A stretch of 64,000 bases of DNA from Glycomyces sp. TRM65418 (GCF_019710475.1 NZ_JAJFAX010000016.1:24094-88093); one strand, 5' to 3'; counted from the first letter of the stretch, positions 7,523 through 16,082 are shown. Translations and numbers: made by a program. The notes: generated from the sequence alone by a model not told the origin.

Positions 7523-9097
7523 ATGTCCCAAGTGCTGAAACGAAGACTCGCCCTCCTCCTCGCCACCCTGGCGGCCGCCGTCACCGGCATTGCCATCGCG
7601 TTCGTCGCGATCCCGCAGGCCGGCGCCGTTGAGACGGGCGTCTGGTACAAGATCGTCAGCCGCCACTCCGGCCTCACCCTCGACGTCCTCGACCGTTCGA
7701 CCGCCCCCGGCGCCGAGCTCATCCAGTGGAACGACACCGGTGCGACCAACCAGCAGTTCCGCTTCGTCGACGCGGGCGGCGGCTACTACCGCATCCAGGC
7801 CCGCCATTCCAACCTCGTGCTCGAGACCTACGAGTGGAGCACCGCGAACGGCGCCACCATCGCGCAGTGGACCGACCTCAACGGCACCAACCAGCAGTGG
7901 CAAGTGCAGGAGAGCGGCGGCTACGCCACCTTCGTCAACCGCCACTCCGGCAAGGCCCTCGACGTGTGGGAGAAGTCCACCACGGCCGGAGGCCGCATCT
8001 CGCAGTACACCCCCAACGGCGGCGTCAACCAGCAGTTCCAGCTGGTCGAGGTCGACGGCGACGGCGGCGGCGGTGACCCCGGCACCGGCGAGTGCGGCTC
8101 GGGCACACCGAACGCGACCGTGACCGGTTCGAGCGGCAACTACACCGCCCGCAACGGCTCCTCGACGCTCTACACCGGCAGCGACTACCGCAACGCGATC
8201 CAGACCGCCGTCGACTCGATCGGCAGCGGGCAGCGCGTCGCGGTCATGGCCTCGGGCTCGATCGGGGCGAGCACCATCTCGATCAGCAGCGGCAAGACCT
8301 TCGAAGGCTGCGGCACCATCAACGCCGCCAACCGCGGCGGGCGCGGGGCGATCGAATCGCTCGGCACGTCCAATGTGAGCATCCCTTACCTGAATGTCAC
8401 CGGCAGCCCGTACTTCGCGACCCGGTTCTACGGCAACTCGAACCTCCACCTCGGGCAGGTCAACCTCAACCTCTCCGGAGGCGCGGGCATCCGCTTCGAG
8501 CGGGACTTCGCCGCCAGCAGCGACGTGACGATCGACTACGTCTACGTCGCGGGCACCAGCGGCCACGGCGTCGAGACGTGGAACATCGACGGGCTGACGA
8601 TCGGCACGGTCGTCGCCCGCAACACCGGTTACGCCGGACTGCTGCTGAACAACACGCGGAACGCCGACATCGGCCTGGTCGACGGCGACAACGTCGCCAC
8701 CGGCACCGGGTACGCCACGTTCCGCACCGCCAACACGGCCGGCCGCCTCGCGAACGGCTCGTACGCGACGAACATCTACGTCGACAAGGTCGTCTCACGC
8801 GGCGGCGGGCGCGGCATCTTCTGCGTCTCGCAGTCCGGCGGCGTGAACATCCGCAACGTGGATCTGGCGAACAACGGCAACAACGCCATCCTCATCGAGA
8901 ACTGCTACGGCTACACGATCCAGAGCGGCACCGTCAACGGCGGCGGGGAAGTGCGCATCGCCGCGCGCAGCGAATTCCCCAACACCCGCGACACGAACAT
9001 CACGCTCACGGTCAACAACACCTCGGTCCGGGAGTCGCCCTGCGCGGACAACTCCACCTGGAACCTCTCCGGCAACGGGTCGAGGAACATCTGCTGA
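7523..9097 (+). CDS. Secreted ricin-type lectin plus parallel beta-helix protein
   Basis: 524 residues from the ATG at 7523 behind AAAGGAAG; the frame is open further upstream only because the DUF1772 relic is in phase. The signal peptide is ALLLATLAAAVTGIAIAF, with cleavage near GAVE. Residues about 35-165 are a ricin B-type trefoil with three repeats ending NQQFRFV, NQQWQVQ and NQQFQLV. A Gly/Asp linker and a Cys-rich C-terminal right-handed beta-helix follow, rich in short N-x-(I/V) turns (VTIDYVYVAGTSGHGVETWN). Likely an extracellular polysaccharide-binding lyase or hydrolase. The catalytic family could not be named. Confidence 0.75.
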   Translation: MSQVLKRRLALLLATLAAAVTGIAIAFVAIPQAGAVETGVWYKIVSRHSGLTLDVLDRSTAPGAELIQWNDTGATNQQFRFVDAGGGYYRIQARHSNLVLETYEWSTANGATIAQWTDLNGTNQQWQVQESGGYATFVNRHSGKALDVWEKSTTAGGRISQYTPNGGVNQQFQLVEVDGDGGGGDPGTGECGSGTPNATVTGSSGNYTARNGSSTLYTGSDYRNAIQTAVDSIGSGQRVAVMASGSIGASTISISSGKTFEGCGTINAANRGGRGAIESLGTSNVSIPYLNVTGSPYFATRFYGNSNLHLGQVNLNLSGGAGIRFERDFAASSDVTIDYVYVAGTSGHGVETWNIDGLTIGTVVARNTGYAGLLLNNTRNADIGLVDGDNVATGTGYATFRTANTAGRLANGSYATNIYVDKVVSRGGGRGIFCVSQSGGVNIRNVDLANNGNNAILIENCYGYTIQSGTVNGGGEVRIAARSEFPNTRDTNITLTVNNTSVRESPCADNSTWNLSGNGSRNIC

Positions 9098-9113
9098 CGA
9101 TCAGCCGAGACGG

Positions 9114-9138
9114 GGCCGGAGGCGCATCGCCTCCGGCC
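9114..9138. terminator. Bidirectional hairpin between the beta-helix gene and the two-component system
   Basis: GGCCGGAGGCG-CAT-CGCCTCCGGCC is a perfect 11-bp stem with a 3-base loop, 16 bases past the stop of the secreted lectin gene. The convergent response-regulator gene ends at 9178. Confidence 0.8.
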
Positions 9139-9177
9139 TCCTCGCACGGCCACGGCCGCGGGCGACGACGAACGCGC

Positions 9178-9831
9178 TCAATCCAGCAGACCGTGGTGCA
9201 GGGCGCGCAGGACCGCTCGGGTGCGGTCGCGGGAGCCGAGCTTCATGAGGACGTTCGACACGTGGTTCTTCACGGTGCCCTCCGCCAGGAACAGCGCCTC
9301 GGCGATCTCGCGGTTGCTGAACCCCGAGGCCAGGAGCCGCAGCACGTCCAGCTCCCGCTCGGTCAGCGGCATCGGCGGCGGCTCGGAGGCGCCGCCCTCA
9401 GCGGTCGCTCCAGTCCGGCGCAGTGAGCGCAGGAGCCGGTCGGTGACGGCCGGACGCAGCATCGTCCCGCCTTCGGCCAGCGTGCGCACCGCGTCCACCA
9501 GCTGCTGCAACGTCACGTCCTTGAGCAGGTAGCCCCTGGCGCCGGCGCGGATCGCCTCCAGCGCCAGCTCGTCGTCGTCGAACGTGGTCAGCACCAGCAC
9601 GGGCGCCTCGATGCCGCTGCCGCGCAAGGCCTCCAGCGTCCAGATCCCGTCGTGGCGGGGCATGCGCAGGTCGAGCAGCACCACGTCGGGCCGGGACTCG
9701 CCGATGGCCGCCAGGGCGCTCATGCCGTCGTCGGCCTCGGCCACCACCGCCACTTCGGGGCTGAGGTCGAGCAGCCGCTTGATGCCCTCGCGCACCAGGT
9801 GCTGGTCGTCGACCAGGCAGACGCGGATCAC
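9178..9831 (-). CDS. NarL/LuxR-family response regulator
   Basis: 217 residues. The receiver domain has the acidic pocket at Asp8/Asp9, phospho-acceptor Asp54 in VLLDLRMP and Lys in GYLLKDV. The C-terminal LuxR HTH is LTERELDVLRLLASGFSNRE with AEGTVKNHVSNVLMKL. The GTG start at 9831 overlaps the kinase stop as GTGA, giving translational coupling. It is expected to be phosphorylated by the adjacent kinase and to control the divergent ABC exporter and itself through the dyad at 10993-11013. Confidence 0.92.
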   Translation of the reverse strand: MIRVCLVDDQHLVREGIKRLLDLSPEVAVVAEADDGMSALAAIGESRPDVVLLDLRMPRHDGIWTLEALRGSGIEAPVLVLTTFDDDELALEAIRAGARGYLLKDVTLQQLVDAVRTLAEGGTMLRPAVTDRLLRSLRRTGATAEGGASEPPPMPLTERELDVLRLLASGFSNREIAEALFLAEGTVKNHVSNVLMKLGSRDRTRAVLRALHHGLLD

Positions 9832-10946
9832 GCCGGCACCGCCGCGCGCACCCGGAATCCGCCCTCGCCGGAGAACTCGACCGTCCCGCCCAGGTCTTCC
9901 ATGCGCTCGACCATGCCGCGCAGGCCGTTGCCGGGTTCGAACCCCGGCGACCCGAGGCCGTCGTCGCGGGCGTCGAAGGTGACGCGCTCGCCGTCCTGCG
10001 CGATGTCGATCCAGAGGTTCTCGGCGCGCGCGTGCCGGATCGCGTTCGTGACGACCTCCTGGACGCACCGCAGCAGCGCCCGCGTCACCTCGGCGTCCGT
10101 CTCGACCGAGTCGTCGATGCGCATGTGGACGACCGGCTCGGGCAGGTCGACGACGACGGACTCCAACGTCTCGCGCAGCCGCGGCACGTCCTGGCGCATC
10201 TCGCCGACGGTGGCGCGCACGTCGCCGAGCAGCTGCCGCGTCAGCCCCTTGGCCCGATCGATCGACTCCGCCGTCTCCGGTCCGGCCCGGTGCGAGGCGA
10301 TCTCCAGCTCCAACGACAGCACCGTGAGCTGGTGGCCCACCAGGTCGTGCAGGTCCCTGGCGATGCGCAGCCGCTCGTCGAGGCGGCTCGACTCGGCCTG
10401 CAGCGCCGCGGCCGCCCGCAGGCGCACGTGGGCCTCGGCGAGCCGGTGACGCGACTCGATCTCGCTCTGCTGCGCCCGGACGCTCAGCACGCTCACGGCC
10501 TGCAGCATCAGGTACAGCCCCGCGACCATCCCGATCTCGAGCGGCGAGTCCGAAACCCGGGCGGTCGCGAGGGCCGCCACCGCCGTGTTCGCCGCGACGA
10601 GCGCGGTCGAGACCCGGGGCGGCACCATATAGGCGCTCACCGCCACGGTCAGGACCAGCAGGAGCGGCGTCCATCCGGTCCCCGGGGCGGTCAGCACGAG
10701 GACCGGGGCGAGCACCGAGTACACGGCGAGCGCGGCCAGGCGGACCCTGCGGGGCGCGAGCTCCATGAACCACATGCCGGTCATGAACGCCGCGGCGAAG
10801 ACCGCGAAGACCGCCAGCCACCAGGCGGTCGGGATGCCGGACAGCCGGTCGCCCTGGAGATGGACGGCCACCACGGGCACGGGGACGGCGAGGCAGACCA
10901 GGGTCACGAGGATCCCGCCCCCGACGTCCGCTCCTATTCGTCTCAT
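9828..10946 (-). CDS. Sensor histidine kinase (HisKA_3/DesK-like)
   Basis: 372 residues from the ATG at 10946 (MRRIGADVGG); the longer open frame is non-coding upstream. About five membrane helices occupy residues 10-155. A short coiled segment follows, then the HisKA_3 dimerisation motif with phospho-His200 in RIARDLHDLVGHQL. The C-terminal ATPase has ALLRCVQEVVTNAIRHARA (N box) and GNGLRGMVERM (G box). With almost no external loop it resembles intramembrane sensors of cell-envelope stress or lipid-like antibiotics. It pairs with the next gene and faces an ABC exporter. Confidence 0.9.
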   Translation of the reverse strand: MRRIGADVGGGILVTLVCLAVPVPVVAVHLQGDRLSGIPTAWWLAVFAVFAAAFMTGMWFMELAPRRVRLAALAVYSVLAPVLVLTAPGTGWTPLLLVLTVAVSAYMVPPRVSTALVAANTAVAALATARVSDSPLEIGMVAGLYLMLQAVSVLSVRAQQSEIESRHRLAEAHVRLRAAAALQAESSRLDERLRIARDLHDLVGHQLTVLSLELEIASHRAGPETAESIDRAKGLTRQLLGDVRATVGEMRQDVPRLRETLESVVVDLPEPVVHMRIDDSVETDAEVTRALLRCVQEVVTNAIRHARAENLWIDIAQDGERVTFDARDDGLGSPGFEPGNGLRGMVERMEDLGGTVEFSGEGGFRVRAAVPA

Positions 10947-10992
10947 CACCGAACAGCTTAAACGCCTGCGGGCCGCCGCACCCGTGCCGGAA

Positions 10993-11013
10993 GTCATGGG
11001 CCCGATCCATGAC
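10993..11013. promoter_or_regulatory. Dyad between two-component system and ABC exporter
   Basis: GTCATGG at 10993-10999 and CCATGAC at 11007-11013 form a perfect 7-bp inverted repeat with a 7-base centre. NarL-family regulators of this type often bind such TCATG/CATGA dyads. It lies in the 134-base gap between the divergent genes, so it is the likely response-regulator operator. Confidence 0.6.
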
Positions 11014-11080
11014 CTCTCGCACGCGCGCCCGGGCCTCCCGGCCCATAGCGTCGAACCCGACAGGAGACGAAGGAGGTTCG

Positions 11081-12013
11081 ATGCACGCCATCGAAGTGCG
11101 AGGCCTGCACAAACGCTACGGCGACAAGGTCGCCGTCGACGATCTGAGCCTGTCGGTCGAGCTCGGGGAGATCTACGGGATCCTGGGCCGCAACGGCGCG
11201 GGCAAGACCACCACCGTCGAGGCCGTCGCGGGGCTGCGGCGCCCCGACCGAGGCGAGGTGCGCGTCCTCGGGCTCGATCCGCGACGCGACCGCGCACGGC
11301 TCCGGCAGGTCCTCGGCGTCCAGCTCCAGGAGTCCGCGCTGCACTCCGCGCTGACGGTGCGGGAGCTGATGCGCCTCCACCGCTCCTTCTACCGGGACGG
11401 CGCCGATCCCGGCGAGCTGATCGACCGCATGGGCCTGACCGAGCAGCGCGGCACCCGCTTCGAGAACCTCTCGGGCGGCCAGCAGCAGCGTCTCAACATC
11501 GCACTCGCGCTGCTCGGCAAACCCAAGGCGGTCATCTTGGACGAACTCACCACCGGTCTCGACCCCGAGGCCCGCCGCCAGATGTGGGCCACCGTCGAGG
11601 GGATGCGCGACCAGGGCGTCACGGTCGTCCTCGTCAGCCACCACATGGAGGAGGTCGAGCGGCTCTGCGACCGCGTGGCGCTCATCGACGCGGGCCGCCT
11701 CGCGGCCGTCGACACGCCCGCGGGACTCGTGACGCGCGCCGGACTGGAGCAGGTGGTGCGCTTCCGCACCGCGACGCCGTTCGACGCGGCGATCCTCGAC
11801 GGCGTCGAAGAGGCCCGCTCGGTGCGGACCGCGGGCGACCGCGTCGTCGTGACCGGCTCGGGCAACCTCCTGCACGCGGTCAGCACCGCCCTCGTCCGAT
11901 CCGACGTCGCCGCGCTCGACACGAGTTTCGAGCGGGCCACGCTCGAAGACGCCTTCCTCGCCCTGACCGGCAGTCCCTTCGACGGCTCCTCCGACCACGG
12001 GAGCGAACGATGA
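11081..12013 (+). CDS. ABC transporter ATP-binding protein (drug-exporter type)
   Basis: 310 residues, ATG at 11081 behind AAGGAGG. Walker A GRNGAGKTTTVEAV is at about residues 41-54. The signature is LSGGQQQRLNIALALL, and Walker B is AVILDELTTGLDP with Thr in the usual position, followed by the switch histidine in LVSHHMEEV. The C-terminal tail (TLEDAFLALTG) is typical of DrrA/CcmA-like exporters. It overlaps the permease gene by ATGA. The partner two-component system suggests induction by an envelope-active compound, as in Bce- or Lnr-like systems. The substrate is unknown. Confidence 0.93.
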   Translation: MHAIEVRGLHKRYGDKVAVDDLSLSVELGEIYGILGRNGAGKTTTVEAVAGLRRPDRGEVRVLGLDPRRDRARLRQVLGVQLQESALHSALTVRELMRLHRSFYRDGADPGELIDRMGLTEQRGTRFENLSGGQQQRLNIALALLGKPKAVILDELTTGLDPEARRQMWATVEGMRDQGVTVVLVSHHMEEVERLCDRVALIDAGRLAAVDTPAGLVTRAGLEQVVRFRTATPFDAAILDGVEEARSVRTAGDRVVVTGSGNLLHAVSTALVRSDVAALDTSFERATLEDAFLALTGSPFDGSSDHGSER

Positions 12014-12783
12014 CCGCGATCGAGATCCCTCCGGCCCGCCGACCGGGGCCGCGCGCCTGGGCCGAGCTCATCCTGGCCGAGGGGAAGATGGTCGTCCGCG
12101 ACACCGCGGGCCTGCTCATCCCGCTCGGCATGCCCCTGCTCATCCTCGTGATGAACGGACTCGGCTCAGCGGGAGCGACCACCGCGGACGGCGTGAGCGT
12201 CTTCGAGCGGTACGTCATGCCCGTGGTGTTCACCATCGTGATCGCCACGGTCGGCGTGGTGAACATGCCGAGCTTCCTCGCCTACTACCGCCGCTCGCAC
12301 GTGCTGCGCCGCCTCGCGGTCACCCCGGCGAACCCCGGCATGATCCTGGCGGCGCAACTCGTCGTCAGCCTCATCCAGTCGGCGGTCGGCGTCGCGATCG
12401 GCATGGCCGCGGCGATGCTGTTCTTCGACGTAGGCGTGCCCGAGCGGGCCGGGACCGCGCTGGCCGTGTTCGCTCTGGCGGCGTTGACGATGTACGCGAT
12501 CGGCATGCTCGTCGCCGCCATCGCGCCCACCGGCAACGCCGCCGTCGCGATCGGGCTGGCGCTGTTCTTCGCGCTCGGCGCGACCGGCGGCATGTTCGGA
12601 CCCACCGAGAACCTGCCGGAGCCGCTGGCGCGGATCGGCGAGGCCCTGCCGTTCGGCGCCGCGGTCCAGGCCGTGGGCCGGGCCTGGGCCGGCGCGGACC
12701 AGAACCCGGCGCACCTCCTCGCACTGGCCGCCGCCGCGGTGCTGAGCACGGCGGTCGCCGTCAAGTGCTTCCGCTGGGAGTGA
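12010..12783 (+). CDS. ABC-2 type permease
   Basis: 257 residues with about six membrane helices (LLIPLGMPLLILVMNGL, VMPVVFTIVIATVGVVN, LVVSLIQSAVGVAIGMAA, LAVFALAALTMYAIGMLVAA, VAIGLALFFALGATGG and a C-terminal helix). The ABC-2 signature region LRRLAVTPANPGMILAAQLV is present. It is translationally coupled to the ATPase by a 4-base overlap. The two proteins would form a dimeric exporter of lipophilic compounds or antibiotics. A terminator follows directly. Confidence 0.9.
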   Translation: MTAIEIPPARRPGPRAWAELILAEGKMVVRDTAGLLIPLGMPLLILVMNGLGSAGATTADGVSVFERYVMPVVFTIVIATVGVVNMPSFLAYYRRSHVLRRLAVTPANPGMILAAQLVVSLIQSAVGVAIGMAAAMLFFDVGVPERAGTALAVFALAALTMYAIGMLVAAIAPTGNAAVAIGLALFFALGATGGMFGPTENLPEPLARIGEALPFGAAVQAVGRAWAGADQNPAHLLALAAAAVLSTAVAVKCFRWE

Positions 12784-12804
12784 CTCCGGCACTCGAGGCT
12801 CCCT

Positions 12805-12835
12805 GCGGACGCGGGCCGGTCACCGCCGCGTCCGC
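12805..12835. terminator. Hairpin between the ABC permease and vanY
   Basis: GCGGACGCGG at 12805-12814 and CCGCGTCCGC at 12826-12835 are perfect 10-base arms with an 11-base loop. It sits between two convergent genes and reaches into the last codons of vanY, so it can end transcription from both sides. Confidence 0.7.
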
Positions 12836-13434
12836 GGGTCCTCGCCGGGGTCGGCGTACATGGGCGGGCAGCCGTGCTCGATCGCTTCGGGGCGCAGTTC
12901 GAAATGCCAGGGCTCGTTGCGGTAGATCCGGCACAGCCCGTAAGCGGCGCCGTGCTCGGACAGCCACGCCGCGGCCTCGGGAGGCCCGATGTCGACGGCG
13001 TCCCCCGCGACGTGGGCGGACGTCTCCGGTGTGGACACCCACCGCGCGGCCGCCGCCTCGGACCCGTAGCGGGCGACCGCTTCGCGGCGAAGTTGACGCT
13101 GGTACTCGGGGGAGCGCCAGCCGCTGTTCACGGTGAAGGCCACCCCGTGGGCGGCGGCGTCCGCGGCCGCCCGGCGCAGGGCGGCCAGGAGCGCCGGATC
13201 GAGGTTGGCCACACCCGGGACGGCCTCGTCGAAGACGCGGGTGCGGTAGGGGACGGCGCCGTCGGCCACGCCGAGGGAGCCGCGGTCGCGGATGCGGAGC
13301 AGCCGGTAGCCGAGGGCCTCCGCGACCGCCGCGACGACGCGCAGCAGGAGGGCGGCGAGGCGTCGGCGGATCCTGCGTGCCGTGGTCGCGACGATCCGGG
13401 GGGCCAGGGTCGGCGCTGATGCCGTTCGACTCAT
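12820..13434 (-). CDS. vanY: D-alanyl-D-alanine carboxypeptidase, VanY type (peptidase M15B)
   Basis: 204 residues from the ATG at 13434. An N-terminal membrane anchor (about residues 24-46) precedes the M15 domain. Zinc and catalytic residues are all present: His141 and Asp148 in TSAHVAGDAVD, and Glu174 and His177 in NEPWHFEL; the substrate-binding motif is VNSGWRSPEYQ. It removes the terminal D-Ala from peptidoglycan pentapeptide at the outer membrane face, backing up VanX. It is divergent from vanR and preceded by the same 69-bp promoter module found before vanH, so VanR should activate it. Confidence 0.92.
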   Translation of the reverse strand: MSRTASAPTLAPRIVATTARRIRRRLAALLLRVVAAVAEALGYRLLRIRDRGSLGVADGAVPYRTRVFDEAVPGVANLDPALLAALRRAAADAAAHGVAFTVNSGWRSPEYQRQLRREAVARYGSEAAAARWVSTPETSAHVAGDAVDIGPPEAAAWLSEHGAAYGLCRIYRNEPWHFELRPEAIEHGCPPMYADPGEDPRTRR

Positions 13435-13500
13435 GCCGCCATTCAAGGCGGCGCGGCGTTGTCGGCCCGTATCCGGTTTTCCATATGCCGGCGATATGCC
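13432..13500 (-). promoter_or_regulatory. VanR-type promoter module, copy 1 (vanY)
   Basis: Read toward vanY: TATCG, an 11-base step to TATGG-AAAA, then GGATACG, CAAC and the start context GCCTTGAATGGCGGCATG. On the plus strand ATATGCC repeats exactly 11 bases apart (13483-13489 and 13494-13500), the spacing expected for an OmpR-family dimer. The same order of elements is found before vanH and before the 28-codon ORF. Confidence 0.7.
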
Positions 13501-13508
13501 CCGGCTCC

Positions 13509-13514
13509 TAGGAT
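13509..13514 (+). promoter_or_regulatory. Possible -10 of vanRS, suggesting a leaderless transcript
   Basis: TAGGAT fits an actinobacterial -10 (TANNNT) and ends 7 bases before the vanR ATG. Transcription would then begin at or next to the start codon. No Shine-Dalgarno sequence is seen. The VanR-type repeats end 8 bases upstream and would overlap its -35 region. Confidence 0.45.
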
Positions 13515-13521
13515 CGAGCGC

Positions 13522-14217
13522 ATGCGTGTACTGGTCGTCGAAGACGAGCCCTATATGGCCGAGGCCATCCGCGACGGCCTGCGCCTGGAGGCGATCGCGG
13601 CCGACATCGCCGGCGACGGCGACACCGCCTTGGAGCTGCTGAGCGTCAACGCCTACGACATCGCCGTCCTCGACCGCGACATCCCCGGGCCCACCGGCGA
13701 CGAGGTCGCCGAACGGATCGTCGCCTCCGGCGGCGGCATGCCCATCCTCATGCTCACGGCCGCCGACCGGCTCGACGACAAGGCCTCCGGATTCGAGCTC
13801 GGCGCCGACGACTACCTCACGAAGCCCTTCGCGCTCCGGGAACTCGTGCTCAGGCTCAGAGCCCTCGACCGCAGGCGCGCGCACCACCGGCCGCCCGTGC
13901 GCGAGATCGCGGGGCTGCGGCTGGACCCGTTCCGCCGGGAGGTCTACCGGGACGGCCGCTACGTCGCGCTGACCAGGAAGCAGTTCGCCGTGCTCGAGGT
14001 CCTCGTCGCCGCCGAAGGCGGTGTCATCAGCGCCGAGGAACTGCTGGAGCGGGCGTGGGACGAGAACGCCGATCCGTTCACCAACGCCGTGCGGATCACC
14101 GTCTCGGCCCTGCGCAAACGGCTCGGCGAACCCTGGCTGATCGCCACGGTCCCCGGTGTCGGCTACCGCATCGACACCGGAGCGGACGGCGAGGCGGGGG
14201 GAGGCGGACGTGGATAG
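13522..14217 (+). CDS. vanR: VanR-type response regulator (OmpR family)
   Basis: 231 residues. The receiver has Glu7/Asp8, phospho-acceptor Asp51 in AVLDRDIPG, Thr79 and Lys101 in DDYLTKPFALREL. The C-terminal winged helix is present (LTRKQFAVLEVLVAAEGGVIS, split here as LTRKQFAVLEVL and AAEGGVIS, then FTNAVRITVSALRKRLGEPW and VPGVGYRI). It overlaps vanS by 8 bases. The neighbouring vanY and vanHAX genes identify its role as activator of glycopeptide resistance. Start at the ATG 13522 with probably no 5' leader. Confidence 0.93.
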   Translation: MRVLVVEDEPYMAEAIRDGLRLEAIAADIAGDGDTALELLSVNAYDIAVLDRDIPGPTGDEVAERIVASGGGMPILMLTAADRLDDKASGFELGADDYLTKPFALRELVLRLRALDRRRAHHRPPVREIAGLRLDPFRREVYRDGRYVALTRKQFAVLEVLVAAEGGVISAEELLERAWDENADPFTNAVRITVSALRKRLGEPWLIATVPGVGYRIDTGADGEAGGGGRG

Positions 14218-15346
14218 GGCGCCCGGACGGAGCGCCCGCTTCCGACTCACCCTCAGCTACGCCGGATTCCTCATGCTCGCTGGCGCCATGCTGCTCGCGG
14301 TCGTGTGGGTGTTCCTGCTGCGGTACGTGCCGGAGGAGGCGATCACGGTCCGCGGCGAGGTGCGCGCGGGAGGCATGCGGGGCCCCGGGATCTTCGCTCC
14401 CGGCCGGTACGACCTCTGGCGCGCGTTCTTTCCGTGGGCGGGCGCCGCCTTGGGGCTGCTCCTGGTGCTCGGCCTGGCAGGCGGGTGGTTCCTCGCCGGG
14501 CGCATGCTCGCGCCCCTGCACCGCATCGCCGACGCCGCCCGTCTGGTCGCGGACGGATCGCTCTCCCACCGGGTCCGGTTGGAAGGCCGCCAGGACGAGT
14601 TCCGCGAACTCGCCGACGCCTTCGACGACATGCTCGCGCGGCTCGAGGCGCACATCGCCGAACAGCGGCGGTTCGCCGCCAACGCCTCCCACGAACTGCG
14701 CACGCCCCTCGCGATCACGCAGACGCTGCTCGAAGTCGCCCGCACCGACCCGGCCCGGGCCAACGGCGAACTCGTCGAACAGCTCTACGCCGTCAACACC
14801 CGAGCGATCGACCTCACCGAAGCGCTGCTCCTGCTCACCCGTGCCGAGCAGCGTACCTTCACGCGCGAGGCCGTCGACCTGTCCCTCATCGCGGAAGAGG
14901 CCGCAGAGACGCTGCTGCCGCTCGCGGAGCGGCGCGGCGTCACCCTCCGGACCTCGGGCGACGTCGCGCCGACCGTCGGCTCATACGCGCTCCTGCTGCA
15001 GATGGCCACGAACCTGATGCACAACGCCATCGTCCACAATCGCCCCGAAGGCGGCACCGTGCGGGTCGACACCGCCGCCGGGCCCGAGTCGGTCGCGCTC
15101 ACCGTCGAGAACACCGGCGAGCAGCTCAAACCGCAGCTGGTCGCGACGCTCACCGAACCGTTCCAGCGCGGCACCAGGCGCATCCGCGCCGAGCACGCCG
15201 GTGTCGGGCTCGGCCTGGCGATCGTCAAGAGCATCGTCCAAGCGCATGACGGCACCCTCTCGGTCGTGCCCGGGGACGAAGGCGGGCTCCGCGTCACGGT
15301 CCGTCTGCCCGCCGTCGACGCGGCTCCCCGCGAACCGGCCCGTTGA
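14210..15346 (+). CDS. vanS: VanS-type sensor histidine kinase
   Basis: 378 residues from the GTG at 14210 behind GGGGAGG. Two membrane helices (about 15-38 and 75-98) enclose only about 36 external residues, a short sensor loop like those of actinomycete VanS proteins. HAMP residues 99-150 follow, then phospho-His161 in AANASHELRTPLAITQ. ATPase motifs are NLMHNAIVHN (N box) and GVGLGLAIVKSIVQAHDG (G box). Known VanS proteins detect vancomycin or teicoplanin directly or through their effect on wall precursors; which applies here is not readable. Co-translated with vanR. Confidence 0.92.
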   Translation: MDRAPGRSARFRLTLSYAGFLMLAGAMLLAVVWVFLLRYVPEEAITVRGEVRAGGMRGPGIFAPGRYDLWRAFFPWAGAALGLLLVLGLAGGWFLAGRMLAPLHRIADAARLVADGSLSHRVRLEGRQDEFRELADAFDDMLARLEAHIAEQRRFAANASHELRTPLAITQTLLEVARTDPARANGELVEQLYAVNTRAIDLTEALLLLTRAEQRTFTREAVDLSLIAEEAAETLLPLAERRGVTLRTSGDVAPTVGSYALLLQMATNLMHNAIVHNRPEGGTVRVDTAAGPESVALTVENTGEQLKPQLVATLTEPFQRGTRRIRAEHAGVGLGLAIVKSIVQAHDGTLSVVPGDEGGLRVTVRLPAVDAAPREPAR

Positions 15347-15357
15347 GTCGCGCAGGA

Positions 15358-15376
15358 ACCGGGACGACGTCCCGGT
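15358..15376. terminator. Hairpin between vanS and vanX
   Basis: ACCGGGAC-GAC-GTCCCGGT is a perfect 8-bp stem, 12 bases past the vanS stop. A second 10-bp dyad, GCCGCCGGTG at 15394-15403 with its complement at 15420-15429, follows. Both lie in the 127-base gap between convergent genes and can terminate either side. Confidence 0.65.
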
Positions 15377-15473
15377 CTGGTCGAGGTGGCCGAGCCGCCG
15401 GTGGAACGCGTGCGCGTCGCACCGGCGGCCGGCGTCGGCGGCGTGGAGCGGCCGGATCCGCATCCCCGCGCCC

Positions 15474-16082
15474 TTAAACGACGGGGACATCGAAGTACGT
15501 GTCCGGATAGGGTTCGTCCCGCAGCGTGTAGTGCCACCACTCGCATTCGTACGCGACGAAGCCGCAGTCCTCCATGATGGACCGCAGGCGCCGGCGATGG
15601 TCCGCTTCGACCTGTGTGACGCCTGCCGCCCCGTGGTGCGAGACCGCGTCCATGAGATCGTGCCCGCCGCCCATGGCGGCGAGCGCCCCGGTGTCCAGGT
15701 GATACAGCGTCAGGTCGACGGTGCTGCCCCGGCTGTGGCCCGACTTCGCGGCCACATAGCCGCGCGCGACCATCTCGGAGCGGTCGATGTTCGGATGGTG
15801 CCGCGGCTTCGTCCGGCCGTCCTCCGGCTGCGCGGCCCAGCGAAGGAAGGCGTCCACGGCTCGCTGCGGTCGGTAACCGTCCCACAGCAGCAGGCCGAAG
15901 CCGTGGGAGGCGGCCTTCTCCTGCGCGCTCGCCAGAGCCGCGCACAGGGCGCTCGTCCCCATGATCCGGTTCGCCAGATAGCCCTCCACCGGCCTGCCCG
16001 TGAAGTTGTCCGCGGTGGCGTACTTGGCGTCCCACCGCACGCCGGGCACGAGCTCGTCCACGTAGACGAGGGCGTCGCTCAT
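15474..16082 (-). CDS. vanX: D-Ala-D-Ala dipeptidase VanX
   Basis: 202 residues, exactly the VanX size. With the start at 16082 every catalytic residue falls on its known VanX number: Arg71 in WDGYRP, zinc ligands His116 and Asp123 in SGHSRGSTVDL, catalytic Glu181 and zinc ligand His184 in ECEWWHYTL. The start codon overlaps the vanA stop as ATGA. The enzyme cleaves the D-Ala-D-Ala made by the host ligase, so that only D-Ala-D-Lac enters wall synthesis. This is the key step in high-level resistance. It is the last gene of a vanH-vanA-vanX operon. Confidence 0.96.
   Translation of the reverse strand: MSDALVYVDELVPGVRWDAKYATADNFTGRPVEGYLANRIMGTSALCAALASAQEKAASHGFGLLLWDGYRPQRAVDAFLRWAAQPEDGRTKPRHHPNIDRSEMVARGYVAAKSGHSRGSTVDLTLYHLDTGALAAMGGGHDLMDAVSHHGAAGVTQVEADHRRRLRSIMEDCGFVAYECEWWHYTLRDEPYPDTYFDVPVV

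Noticed and set aside
9832..11112. Single fused kinase-regulator frame on the minus strand
   Set aside because: The regulator frame stays open through the kinase gene by chance. Kinase motifs are in another frame and the two genes meet at a GTGA overlap.
13435..14250. 476-residue extension of the vanY frame
   Set aside because: It is antisense to vanR and passes through the promoter. The start at 13434 fits the M15B domain and the conserved start context.
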